Positions 51,950-64,000 of a stretch of 64,000 nucleotides of DNA are shown piece by piece. Source of the stretch: Mugil cephalus (Eukaryota; Chordata; Actinopteri; Mugiliformes; Mugilidae); assembly GCF_022458985.1 (NCBI RefSeq), contig NC_061789.1, forward strand, positions 18,580,357-18,644,356. The letters run 5' to 3'. The position numbers and the translations under genes were made by a program. The notes under the pieces are model-generated. The model made no database searches, had not been told where the DNA came from, and worked only from the letters and a program-made list of their open reading frames with translations. Position 1 is the first letter of the stretch. Every line of letters starts with the position of its first letter.

Positions 51950-52175
51950 ATGTTTTGAGCAGAAAGAGCATCAGACATGTAAGGGGAGGGGCTGAGAGAC
52001 GGAGGGAGAGAGGGGAAGAGGCAGACACTCGGTGGCAGCAGGTTTGTGAGAGCTGCAGCCAGAGGAGGAGGAGGAGGAAGAAGGAAGGAAGGAGGAGGAA
52101 TCGGAGCGAGAGAAACAGTGTGGCTGCAGTCAGGAGGGACATAAACACAGAGAGAGGAGGAGATACAGAGAGAAG
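51950..52175 (+). other. mpp3: candidate noncoding first exon of mpp3
   Basis: A purine-rich segment (GAGGAGGAGGAGGAAGAAGG) ends in AGAGAGAAG followed by the donor GTAAGG at 52176. It sits upstream of the first mpp3 coding exon with no other gene between. Exon identity rests only on the donor, the composition and the position; the left edge is a guess. Confidence 0.35.
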
Positions 52176-53313
52176 GTAAGGGAAGAGAAGGGAAGGGGCT
52201 GCTGCTCATTTCTGCGCTCATTCGTCTGTTTAACGCCTTTCTGTTTTCAGCGTGAACATGAGGTATCAGCTGGAAGACAATGTGCTCTGCTGTTTAGCGT
52301 GTGTTTTCCTTTTCTTCCTCTGTCTGCCAGCTCACGCTGTTTGTGGGGAGAACCGAGCTCTGTAGCACTGCAGAGTGATGCAGAGAGACGGAGGGAGGGA
52401 TGGAGGGGCGGCATCACACTCTACAGTCATGAGGAAGTAAGAGCAGAGAGACTGGGAGGCAGATGTGTGGAAGCAGGAAGAGATAACGGACATCTGCCTG
52501 TGCTTTCTGTGCAAAATTGATGGGGTGGTGTGGGGGGATTTAGCCCCTGTGGAGGCGTGCAGCCTTTCAGTGACAGTGGGCAGGAGTGTGGCAGCAGCTG
52601 TAAACATTAGTAGTTCCCATCATGTTGGAGATGATATAAGTTTCTGTCTGGCCGCACCCTCTGCTCACTCCTGGAAGATGAGATTAGATGACGGGAGGTT
52701 TTTGTGGTTGTGATGGTGCGAGTCTGGGTTGTGTGTGTGTATTGGATGCTGGCCAAACATGCTTAGCGTTGTCTCCCATTACTGTCAGGGCAGTGGATTA
52801 GCCTTATTTGAGGGGTGTTCATTCTAGAGGCGGCGAGGAGTCGAGCCAAGACCCTCAATCATGTGCTGACCAGAATGCCGCCACACTCAGCTGTGTGTGT
52901 GGTCAGTAACATAGATGAATTATCTGTTGGTGTGTGTGTGTGTGTGTCTGCCTCGGTCTGTAATTGTAGAACATGGGTAGAGACACTGTAGGACAGGGTG
53001 CTCATACCTGATCTGCTTCTGCATCAGCCCACAGTTCTTCACATCATCAGTTGGCGACTGATTGACAGAAATTCTATCTCCTGTCTGTCATATTGTAAAA
53101 GCTTGTAGCTCAGAATGAAAATGAATGTTCTTCGAGGAGGGATCATCATCTGGCAGAGGGAAGCGGTCGACCCTCTGAAAGGAAGCCTGCTCACAACAGC
53201 TTGACCGAGCATTTGTTGTTTTAGAGTGTAGATGCCAAAGCATCTTCACAGCATAGTAGATAATATATCCTCATTAAGAGCTGTTGTGTTCAAAAGGGTG
53301 TTTCTAATGATCC

Positions 53314-53315
<2 letters not shown>

Positions 53316-53351
<36 letters not shown>
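53316..53351. repeat. (CA)n microsatellite
   Basis: About 18 uninterrupted CA dinucleotides. Confidence 0.97.
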
Positions 53352-53353
<2 letters not shown>

Positions 53354-56300
53354 GCTGCACCACTCCAGATGGCACGTTTTGTGTTGTGACGTTTTTTGGA
53401 CCTATATGGAGAGTTGGGGCATATTCTTGCAGAGCATAAACAATAAGGAGCAGCACCACCTCATAATGACTTAACAGACCTTTAAGAATGCTCTGGACTG
53501 AGGCTTTCATACAAAACATTCATGACAGTGAGGCAGAAACAGGCCCAACGACTGTAGCAACATCTGTGATGAGGTTCCTTCAGCTGCAGCTGCTTTGAGG
53601 CTGACTTCATCACAGATACATGGTAAATGGCCATTATACTTTGAAGCATAAATGACATAAGCTGCTTACATGGAAATGTTAGACTTTAGATGGTATTCAA
53701 CTTTTTGGCAAAAGTAAATTTGTGGACACATAGTCAGGGTGATGGTTTTGAATGGAAATATGGTGCAGTCAAATTCAGTGTATACAGAAAGGGAATAGAA
53801 GGTTTTCATTCATTATAAAGATATTATTCTTATTGACCGTTGCATTTGTCATCACTGACTCTCCTCATCTTTAATTCTTAACAGTTGTGATGTGAACCCA
53901 GTTTAACCTAAATTTATACCTTCCAACTTCCACTATAATCCTATAATTCCACTATATGTCCTGAATGTGTAATTATTATTTTTTTTTTCGTAACTGCAAG
54001 AGGTCATTTCATTGGAAACTCCAAGTCATTTTAATATAATGCACAAAAATACAGTAACACACAGTGATATGTGTGTTTGTTGTTGTTGTGCTGAGGAGGT
54101 GCTTCTTTGTGTGTACGTACAAGCAAGACTGAAGGTTTACAACCACGCGAGCTGCTTCGGAGCCCTTTGATGTGAATGTTTTATTTTCCGGTATAATATA
54201 AAACTAGCGGTGTTTGGATTACGTATTAAGCCTTTGAGTTTTCTGCTTTTTCAGTTTGTGTTTTAAACTCCTGTTCAGTGGCAGCACAGCAGTGACTGTT
54301 CTGTACCTCTGTCAGGGCTAAGGTCTCACTAGATGAGGCATCAAAGAGAGGCCTGCTGAAACCCTGGCCGTGTGTTGATTGCTGTGAGGACCAACTGCTG
54401 AACCTGCCGATGCCAAAACACCCCCAGAGTTCATGACTGGAAGCAGAGGAGTAAAGGCTTCTGGTCCAGCTTGTGTGGTTGGAACAAGGAAAAATCAGGA
54501 ACCAAAAGAATGTGGCCATAGACTATGTTGGTTGTTCATGTGAGTCCAAACTGCATACTATTAATGTAGTAAAAGCAGTAGTACGGGCTGATCGGGGTTT
54601 TAATAAAATGTAGCATGAATGTTATGACCATGGTTTTCATGGGATCAGCTGACCTCTGAGATTTTCTGTGGCTTCACCGACGCTCCATCATGTTTGTGTG
54701 AGCTAGAGCTAAGCTCCTAACTAGATTTCAAGTGAAAACGTCATTTTTGCTGGGACGAAATGCAAAAAGCGTGACGTCCGAGTCTATTTCTGGATCAGTG
54801 ACGTCTGGCGATTTTATGTTTGTAGTCATGTTGTTTAGAGATGGGAAGAATTAGGGCTTTTAAAGGCTTGTTGAGCTGTAAGAACCTGGACTAACTCCTG
54901 CACCTTTTCACAGAGTTGGAGAAGCAGTTCAACTGTGGGTTCTTTGCAACGAATATAATGTATAATACAGGCAGGAATGCTTTGGCTTTGCTACTGGTAT
55001 TAATTGTAGCATCGTTTTGACATCTGCAGCTCAAGCATATCCATATATCAGTCTAAACAATGAGCTGTTAGTGGACTTTACAGCTGGTTCTCAGTAGGAT
55101 TAGTACGTAGCCATTTAATATTCACTATCAGATGGATTTTGTAATGGAGCCAGTATTAATAGCTGGCCTACCTAAAGAAGATGCACTGACTCTGCAACCA
55201 TCCTAGATGGCAAAGGGGCACCAACACACCAACATCTATAAATAGTGGAATTTTACAGTGAGTTAGACTTAAATCAATTAACACCAGCACACAGACATTG
55301 CTGCAATCCATGTGGAGACCCACATTGAACAGTCAAATTTAGTTTAAAGTGAGGTGCTGCCACACATTAAAGCACTTAAGAGATTTAATCCACTTTGAGT
55401 CCTTAAAATGCTTCAGTTTGTATCATGTGTCATTTCAGTCTGCGTCTTCATATCTGCTTGAAGCTTACAGAACAGCATCACATTAGTTGCTGCTGGCACC
55501 TAAACCTCTCGCTGACAGTAGAATGTGTGTTGCAATAATAAACAATTATTAAATTCTCTCTCTTTTTTTTTTTTATCTTTTCTTGTCCCGTTTTGAACAT
55601 GGAAATGTAAATCACTGTGCAGTCGTAACCTGCCTTGATGGTGCTGATCTTTGAAGTAACTGAAGAGTCCAAAATAGCAGATGAGACAAATGTGTTTCTT
55701 GGAAATCAATAGCACTTTTTGTCCCCATGTTGTTCCTCGTTTGGTTGTTGCAATTATAGCACAATTTAGACAAGTTGACAATCAGTATTAGTTAGCTTTG
55801 TGGATAGGGTAATGCTCGGCAACAAGGTTTCTTTCTATATAAGATGGTTTGTCACCATGTAAACACATATTAATTATTACACAAATAATAATTAACACAA
55901 AGTAAATTCTTGCTTTTGAGACACTGGGTGTTTTTATGGAAAGTTGCCATGGTGTTTACGGTTAAAAACTGTATCTCAACTCTTTGTGATTGTCAGTATA
56001 CTGAGACTAATATTGTACTGTTGTGTCTACGATATAAAGACTAACCATGCTGTCCTAACAGACTGTGTATGCTGCATGCTGACACAGATATTAACAATTA
56101 TGATTGAGACAGTTTTCACATTTCACTTTGCTTGCATATCTTTCATAAACTGTATTTTTATTTTTTAATACTTTAAGGGGCACCTTTTGAACCTAAATCC
56201 CCAAAGGTGCTATTTAGTAGCGTCTCCCATAGTGTCTCTCCCTGATGATCTCACCACAGCAACATGTCAGCAGTGATTCCAGTGATGTCATCCTCCCAGG

Positions 56301-58237
56301 ACGGTTACTGAGCAGCTGAAGAGGGAGATGTAATGCTCCACACGCTTTTGATTGTTTAAAAGCTGCACTTCCTAAACACATTCATCTCCATTTAAATTAT
56401 TCAGAAACTTAGTTGCTGGTGGTTTTCAGCTAATTAATCTCACAATAATGAACAGTTTTTCCCATTTAATCACTTTTGTTTTCTTTGACGCTATTTTGGC
56501 ATTGTGAGCTGTGGGAATAACGCAGGCTGATGATATGAATAAAGCTGAGGATGAAGAATGAAACTCTCAAAGACAGACTCGTATAATATGCTGCCAGCTG
56601 TACTTGTGTATTTATAAAACAGCTCCACACTTTTTTTGGCTTTTTGCGTTTATCTGTTTTAGATGCTCAGTAATTAATAAGGACCAAAAACCAAGTTAGA
56701 AAGGGGGTTACATTTTAAATAGTTTCCCTTGATTTGAAAACCTCTTTGGTTTCACGTATCCCGCTACAAACGGTCTGTATGTGACTCAGTATATGTTAAA
56801 GAATGTTATAGTTACCATAGATTCACTGAGTTAACCTTTCTACTGAGCTACAGATTTGACTATATTTGGTTATGTTTAGGCAGACTGGCACCACTAAACA
56901 TACTGAAATTAGTTTTGTTTGCTGTTCATTCATGGATGAACACATAGTCAACCATCACTGGATTATTATGTTGTATGTTCATCTAATGAAAAGTGACGAC
57001 AGGCCCAATTCATTCAGTTGATGTACTGCACATTACGAAGCAAGACATCACATTTTTATTGGCTCCAAAATTCTCCAGTTTCATTAGTCAGTAGTGGAGT
57101 GATGGGTGGAATGTTTTACATTGATAGAGAGCATAAAAAATGGAGCAGTTATATGTTATGAAGTTATACTGAATCGCAACTCGCACACTTGAAGTCATCT
57201 CCTGTGTGGTGTTCTCGCTGATTGTCCTGACAGAGCAAAAACAATGTGCCGCCTCCCTTCCTCCTCCTGTTGTGATATCCTTTCTGTTCATTATTCATCA
57301 GCTCATAGCTGTCTCTGTGTCACCGCTGAGGTTAATCGTATTCTGATTAGGAATCTTCAAAGCACAAGGAGGCAGTTTTGAAATTCTTCAAGAGCACTGA
57401 AAAAAACTGCAGTCTTGCAGGATGAATGAGATTAAGATGAGATGTGTATGTTTGGTGTGGAGTGTTGTGAATCTTATTGGTGTGTATATGTTGGTGTGTG
57501 TATTTCAGTTTCTTGGAAACAAACAACACAACATGGATGGTAGCATCAATCACATGGGACATGAGTTCGGGTGTTTTTGTTTCACAGCATCATGATCGGA
57601 GCAGTCTGGTTTTAACTTGAGGGTTTGAGCTGCATGTCGCTCTGCCCTCATTCAGGGACTCTTTACATGCTGTGCTGCTCATTGATGTTGATGTTTTCAG
57701 GCTAGAGAACCTAAGAATACAACTCTGTTGGCACACTTTAAGAAACCCTGGTGCATTTCACCACAGAAAACTTACCAATGTAAACACTGATATGTTCACT
57801 ACCTTTCACATGGAAAGTACCACTAATAAGAATGTCTCCTTATTGCACTGTTTCTATTTTGCCATTAGATCACAGTGGGACATGAGTGAGTCTGTGGTTT
57901 TTCTTATTGACTTTGGTTTCCAGTAAGGAAATATTGTGACTATTGAGTGGAATGACCGTATTATTGATTGGTGGGGCCTGCAATAATGCTGCAGTCTGTA
58001 TTCTGTCTGACTTCATCTTTGGGTCATAGATCTGTCAGTATATACACATACGTATATTCATACTGGACATGCATCAGTTTATTTAACTCTCAGTTGCTAT
58101 TTAGACCTAAAATCAGATTAAATTGTTATTCAGGAAAAGCTCAGCCTTTTTTAAATCATCCACTGACCTGGCCATTCATATTTAACTCTAGTCTGTACTC
58201 CCATCTAGGAGGGGAGGAGGGAATGTTTCACATACAC

Positions 58238-58400
58238 TCATCTGGCATAACATTATGACCACCTTCCTAATATTGTGTAGGTCTCCGTTGTAATTCGTCA
58301 GAGAATGGACATGGGTTTTCTGAGGGTGTCTGGTAATATAATGTTGTTAGTGGAGGGTCTTTGGGTCCGATGGGTTGAGGCTGATTGGTGTATTGCTTAA
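58238..58400. mobile_element. fragment of a teleost interspersed repeat (CATAACATTATGACCACC family)
   Basis: ACTCATCTGGCATAACATTA, then TGACCACCTTCCTAATATTG and TGTAGGTCTCC matches a block I recall as very frequent in fish genomes (CATAACATTATGACCACCTG, then CCTAATATTGTGTAGGTCC). The following 100 bases, with GAGAATGGACATGGGTTTTC, then TGAGGGTGTCTGG, continue the similarity weakly. I do not know the element class. Confidence 0.5.
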
Positions 58401-58925
58401 TTAACCCTAAAGATTTCCAACATGCACACACTCTGTCTATTTTCTCTATCTATTTTCTGTCTTTTTTTCTATCAGTTAGAGGTATGACACAGTGCCAGAG
58501 TACCCATAATGCCGTCTGCTCACTCAGAGCTCAGAAGGCCCTGTGAAAGTCGGTGTGATTAATAGTACCAGCAGCGACAGTTTATCTTGGTAGTACTGCC
58601 CTGTAATGCAAGCAGACTTACACATCCACACCTACACAGATGAGGTGAAGTGCACTGCAAAATGGAAATTGCAGCTGAGATTTATTGCGTGAAGCCTACA
58701 AGGGGCTGATATACAGCTATAATTACCCAACATGGGTCTCTGAGTGCCTTTATATCAGGTCAACCTGGCTCACACACAACACAATCTTCTTTTTTCTCAG
58801 TTTGCAGAAGATTTTTTTTATTCTCTTAGAATGCCACAGAGTCTAATTATATAGTACAGATTAATACTTCTGTTATCTGCCTTCCAGGTTTCCCCTCCTC
58901 ATCTCACTGACCCATGAAAGAAGCC

Positions 58926-61900
58926 ATGCCGGTTCTCACAGCAGGAGCGGGTAAGACCAGCTAGCACAGATGCTAAACACACTGTCCATGCTGCTGTGCT
59001 CCATCTGTCCATCTACACACCGGGGTTTCTCTCGCTGTCCTTTTTAGGGCTACATGAAACGTTGGCCCTGCTGACATCTCAGCTGCGGCCCGATGCCAAC
59101 CACAAAGAGGATATGGTGTTCCTCAAAGATGTCTTCAGTGAGAGGAGTTTGGGATACCTCATGAAGGTGAGGAACTCAGATGGCTGCTTGTGAATGTCTT
59201 CCAGATCTGTTAAGATAAAGATGTGGTAAAGTTTAGTCTTTTGTGACTTGTCAGCAGCTTGTACAGTAATATGTGTGATATGACACTCATGGATGACCAC
59301 CAGACTGAAGATTGAATACATTTTTAAAGCATTTTCATAACAGTGTTGGTCCACATGTTGAGCAATAACATGTTAAATGTTCAGATCTTACATTAAGGAA
59401 ATTGTGTATTTAAGTCATTTATCACTGTATTTTTATTGAAGTTATTGATGATATACAAATAAATAAAATCCAATTGAATAACACCACTGTCAATAAAGTT
59501 TTGGGCAAATGTTTTGGGGTAGCACTTTCTGACTTCTATTATCCTCTGTGTAGTGGTTTTTGTTTTTTAGAAAAAGCCTGTCTTGAAATTGGGCACAAAT
59601 GAGCGCTGGGCCTTTGTGAAAACGTTGTATTTCCCATTCTCACTTTTAATAGAATAATTGTTTGTTACAGATACATGAGAAGCTGAGACAGTATGAGAGG
59701 CAGAGCCCAACACCCGTCCTCCACAGTGCGTCTTCTCTGGCAGAGGATGTAAGTTCATCACACACCAGCACCCTAAATTACTTTTCCACTTGGGCTCAGC
59801 AGTGAGTCACCATGAGTTAGGTCCAACAGAGAAGCAATGCAGGTATCAAAAGTGAATTTTAATGTTCTCAAAGTGCTGAATCATCCCAGTGCTCATCTAA
59901 TGAAAGTCCATATCCTGCTGGTCTCTCACACTCACAAGTTATCAGTGGAGGGAACTGCTGACCTTAGCTCCTTACCACTTATCTTTCCCTGTGTGCATGT
60001 CTGTGATGATTCTTCAGTAAGCTGCAGTGTACATTAGTGGTATACCCACGCATGCCAGACTCGGGGTATATATGCAGAGTATGTTGTGATCGGTAGGTGG
60101 CAGAGGAGCTGCAGAGTGGACCAATGAGCACAGAAGAGAAGGAACTGCTGCACCTGCTGACGTCACCACATCTCAAGGTAAACGCACACAAAGCAGCTTT
60201 GAGTATTTCTCTTCACATGGAACCACGCTTCTTGGTCAGGGATATCATTTGCCCTGATGTCACACTGTAAACTCATGTCTAAAGTGGTTTTGATTCTGAC
60301 ATATGTCTGTGCCTCTCACCAGCTGAACATCAGCATTGTAATCTCAGCACGTCTGGTTTCTGTCTCATCAGGCTGTTCTCTCGGTGCACGACACTGTGGC
60401 CCAGAAGAACTTTGACCCTGTTCTGCCACCGCTGCCAGATGACTTTGAAGATGAGCTGGAGGAGGAGTCTGTGAAGATTGTCAGGCTGGTGAAGAACAAG
60501 GAGCCTTTAGTGAGTTGTGACATAACAATGAGAGTGGAAATGAAAGCACGGGAGCCTGCTGGAGGACTCAATAACAGAGGAGAGGATTATGGACGTCAGG
60601 CCTGTGCTCTGTTTGTGTAAAAATCCATTTATCTGTGCTTCAGGGAGCCACTATCAGGCGTGATGATGCCACTGGGGCAGTGATTGTCGCTCGGATCATG
60701 AGAGGAGGTGCAGCTGATCGAAGCGGTAAAATGTTTACTCTCTCAAGGATGTTAATAGCAGTGGTTCCCAACCTGTGGATAAAGTTAACAAGATTATCTG
60801 AGTGAAATAATTCTCTTAAGGTCCCTAAAGGTAATTCAGATAAGGAGGCATTAGTCCACTCTAGTTTATTAGCTATTGAATAGTCAACTTAGCCTGACAA
60901 TCTTCACAGACTCCAGGTTGTATTATCTAGACTGCAAATATTGTTTCAGTCATTTATTTTTTTATCTTGACCACCTTATTTACATTGCCAGGAATTAAAT
61001 TCTCATTTATACAAAGGAGATTCTTTCATGGTATTTGTACTTGTGTGTAGTTGAGGGCTGTGTGTAATCATAGGATTGGATTTAAGTCCTTATACTATGC
61101 AGGGGGCAGTAGTATCTATGGGGCTATGACTTGCATGTCCATGCTTGCAACAGAGATGATGCTTTGCAGTAAAGGCAGAAAAGACTGTAACTCTTAATCC
61201 CATCTGGAGTTTCAGTATAATACATGTGCACAAAGCAGTATATACAAGAAATGCTAAGGTAAACATTTTATTTTGTATTTTTGCTGTTTCTTTAGCAAAG
61301 TCAGATGCCATGCAAAACAGCCCCAGCATGGAAGTGAGCCAGGCTGCTGCAGTAACGTAGCACAGCCTTGAGGCAGGCTCAACCAGCTTGACGTCTGGAG
61401 ATGATCCTCATTTTTACACTACTGTGACTGCTTTTCTCTTCTTACACACAGCACTAACAACGGAAATTATTAATAAGAATATATGTACGGGGGGAAAAAA
61501 ATCCTCAACTATTCATCTAATGATAGTGAGATCAAAGCTACGGGGTGAGAGGTGCTGCAGCTGGAGAAAAATTAGGATAGTGTAGTTGCTGCTGATATTC
61601 AAAGGTCTCTGTGTAGAGATGATCTGCTGCACATCCAGCAGAGATCTTTGGGTGTTACCATGGAAATGTCAGCTACATGCAGAGGTGTGTGTTATCTGAC
61701 ATTAGAAGCATGCATGCTGGTAAGGTAAACTAATCAGTGTCCATACCCGTTAATCATTAATGTGCTCCTCTGTTCTCTTGCTGTGTCAAGTGATAGAAAA
61801 AGCTGTCGTCAGTGTGAAGACGAAATGAGTGGAGATTTCAGAATTAGCCTCAGGCCTCAGTATACGTTATGTGTATGACTACATAATGTTGTGTTTGCAG

Positions 61901-63604
61901 TGTACTCCTCCATCTTGAGGGAAAAGTATATTCGCCTGTTTTCTCTCAGCCTTTGGTTGACAGAAAACCAGGAAGCTCATGACATCCTCTTTGTCTTGGA
62001 AGTTTCTGCACAGTTATCCCCCTTATACTGTCTCTGGTCCTCACAGGTTTGGTCCATGTAGGAGATGAACTCAGGGAGGTCAACGGTGTCTCTGTCATCC
62101 ACAAGAGGCCCGATGAGATCAGTCAGCTGCTGGTAAGACAGAGTTACAGTCACGGATTAAAGTCACACTTACGCTGACATATACAAATTCAGATTGTGGA
62201 TAAGGGATTGCGATTCCTGTAAATCTCAGTGACCCAAAATAGATTTAAAACTTCTCAAATTTAATGTGTGGCTGTGGTGCCTTATTTCCATCCAATTTGA
62301 AATGAAAATGTGTCCCTACAGAAGATTAGCGTCACATGCTATCTTGTATTAAAGGTGTTAGTACTTGTGGAAAACCATTTCTGTTCTGTTTTTTTGATAA
62401 TTGTTTGTTGACTAGTACTGCATTAAGCACACTTAAATAAACTCAGAATAAAAGTCTTGTTATATAGTTCATGTGTTTTTTTAAAAATGTTTTTTAGTTG
62501 TAAAGGTGAAAAGGTGAGGCCAAATGTTAATGCTTTATATGACAGCTCTATGATTTAGATTAGAGGATACTGTTCTCGACAGCATGGCAGTAAAATCCAG
62601 TCTATTACTGAGTCTGTGGACATAAATCCCATCTATAAAGATAAAGGTCGGTCATGAACGATGTCCACCACCCTCTACATGACACCATAGACACAGCTCA
62701 TTTAGTGACAGGCTGCTGTCTCTGTCCTGCTCTGCAGACAGCTTGAGGAGGATGTTTGTCCTTTAGGACGTAAGACTCTACAACACCTCCCTGTGAGGAA
62801 ACAACTGGGCTGTGGTCAATGCTGCCACTACTGTATATTTTTACACAGCATTATATATTCATATTATTGTAGAACTTAGATATCTGTTATATCTGTTTCT
62901 ATGCATTGAAGCTACAGGACACCAAATTTCCCACAGATTTAATCTAAACAAAGTACAAAAAGAAAGAATTACGTTCTTTGGGATCATGTGACATACATAC
63001 AGGGACAACTTACACCAATAAATGGAAGATCCAGATCAGGATGCGTTTGGAACCTGCTGTGTTTGGTGTTTGTCTTTAATCTTCACTCCATGTCTTCTCT
63101 ATTTGTGATCTAGTCCCAGTCCCAAGGCTCCATCACGCTCAAGATAATCCCTGCCATTAAAGAAGAGGACCGACTGAAGGAAAGCAAGGTCAGATGAAGC
63201 ATGACTGACTGTACATGATGTGATGTGGCAGAGCTATAGACTGGTGGTTAGTGAAGCTTTGGGTCTGTGGGGTTACTGGTTTGATCCCATGGTTGAGGCT
63301 CTGTTCGCTGCTCCAAGTGTGTTCACTTAGATTGGTTGAATGGAGAACAGCACACATTTGATTTAAAGAAGAATATTTATTTTCTCCAACTGTGCATTTT
63401 ATTTTAGGTATACGTGCGGGCCTTGTTTGACTACATCCCATTGGAAGACAAGGCCACGCCCTGCCAAGAGGCTGGACTTCCCTTTAAACGGGGAGACATA
63501 CTGCAGGTTGTGACCCAGGACGACGCAACGTGGTGGCAGGCCAAGCGTGTGGGAGACAGCAACCTGCGAGCTGGACTTATCCCCTCCAAACAGTTCCAGG
63601 AGAG
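58926..63604 (+). CDS. mpp3: mpp3, MAGUK p55 scaffold protein (5' part; gene continues beyond the right edge)
   Basis: Nine coding exons keep frame: 58926-58950, 59048-59166, 59671-59748, 60097-60177, 60372-60509, 60644-60725, 62047-62132, 63114-63188 and 63408-63604, giving 293 residues plus two bases. The exon containing the start opens at 58888. I chose the ATG at 58926 because human MPP3 begins MPVL and the site has G at -3; an in-frame ATG at 58914 would add four residues. Residues 1-115 carry the tandem L27 domains ([20 protein letters not shown] is MPP3-specific), about 134-215 a PDZ domain (PLGATI loop), and from 229 an SH3 domain (ALFDY, ATWWQAK). The guanylate-kinase-like domain is off the window. 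MPP3 scaffolds membrane proteins and CRB/DLG polarity complexes at junctions and synapses. [14 protein letters not shown] and [15 protein letters not shown] favour mpp3 over mpp7 or mpp4. Confidence 0.93.
60726..62046 (+). other. mpp3 intron within the PDZ-coding region
   Basis: A 1.3 kb intron. CAGTGGTTCCCAACCTG at about 60759-60775 matches the end of many hAT-type nonautonomous elements, but no matching second end was identified. The remainder is featureless. Confidence 0.5.
62133..63113 (+). other. mpp3 intron before the last PDZ-coding exon
   Basis: About 1 kb of AT-rich intron with nothing recognisable. Confidence 0.6.
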
Positions 63605-64000
63605 GTGAGATCATCTAGGAGGAAGAGTTGGATCCTGTGTCTTCACAGTTAAAAGGAACTAACCATAAACTAATCAGTTGAACAGTTGAGACAGAGATAT
63701 TTTTTTACCCTGCTATTTGTAATCTTTTAAATCCATATTCATGTGTTCCACTTTGAGGGGTCAACTATGATTAGATGGAGCATGAAAGCAGTGTGGAAAC
63801 ACAGCACTGAATAGGCACATGCTGATACTGTAAGTGTCATTATCCCCCAGTAGGATGACCTATGCAGGCTGGGAGATCGTGCCAAACACTGCAGCAGCTG
63901 TTGACTCTATAACCCCAGCCTGAACACAGACGGCAAGAGATACAAGTCAGAAAAGCCTAAATACTGTGTTTTTTTTAATGTTTATGAAGTGCGTATTACA
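63605..64000 (+). other. mpp3 intron after the SH3 exon, to window end
   Basis: It starts with GTGAGATC after a phase-2 exon end (AG of an Arg codon). A possible following exon at about 63854 is described in the findings but is not supported well enough to add to the gene. Confidence 0.5.

Larger units (their letters stand above)
52176..58887 (+). other. mpp3 5' intron (candidate), no coding sequence recognised
   Basis: A 6.7 kb stretch between the candidate leader exon and the acceptor at 58886-58887. It holds a (CA)n repeat at 53316-53351 and a dispersed-repeat fragment near 58238-58400. Open frames are short and featureless. Confidence 0.5.

Noticed and set aside
51652..52221. 189-codon minus-strand frame with Pro/Ser/Leu-rich and Tyr-rich stretches
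   Set aside because: It is the complement of a GA-rich leader and a TA/GT microsatellite. Composition alone explains the open frame.

Overview
This is a window of vertebrate nuclear DNA, almost certainly from a teleost fish. The genes are split by GT-AG introns and encode vertebrate families (GIRK channel, ZNF281/ZNF148 zinc finger, mucin-13, MAGUK p55). The spacers carry microsatellites and a decayed Tc1-like transposon of the kind typical of ray-finned fish. I see no operon structure, CRISPR array, phage or plasmid feature, and I recognise no tRNA, rRNA or snoRNA gene.

Layout, left to right. Positions 1-7774 are intronic sequence of a minus-strand kcnj3 (GIRK1) gene; only its first coding exon (7775-8440) is present and the rest lies off the left edge. 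Positions 8441 to about 14270 are the spacer between the divergent 5' ends of kcnj3 and a plus-strand znf281-like gene. That gene has a noncoding first exon ending at 14447, six coding exons between 16285 and 21877, and a long 3' UTR to a poly(A) signal at 24049. A 6.6 kb spacer follows. Then comes a complete plus-strand muc13-like gene: 13 coding exons from 30946 to 44085, with a large Thr/Ser/Asn repeat exon, three EGF-like modules, a SEA domain, one membrane segment and a cytoplasmic tail. A 7 kb spacer contains an internally deleted Tc1/mariner element (45351-46372). The right end holds the 5' half of a plus-strand mpp3 gene, with coding exons from 58926 to 63604 covering the L27 domains, PDZ and most of SH3. 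The guanylate-kinase-like half lies off the right edge.

The four genes do not form a functional unit. They are a transcriptional regulator, a neuronal/cardiac potassium channel subunit, an epithelial surface mucin and a cell-polarity scaffold that happen to be neighbours. The most informative observations are the N-glycosylation sequon pairs built into the mucin repeat, the intron-rich structure of the zinc-finger gene, and the placement of a ZNF281-type gene beside muc13 (in human it is the sister gene ZNF148 that lies near MUC13). I found no evidence of a new biological system; most of the window is ordinary vertebrate noncoding DNA. Exon borders were read by eye from splice sites, frame continuity and remembered family sequences, not by alignment.
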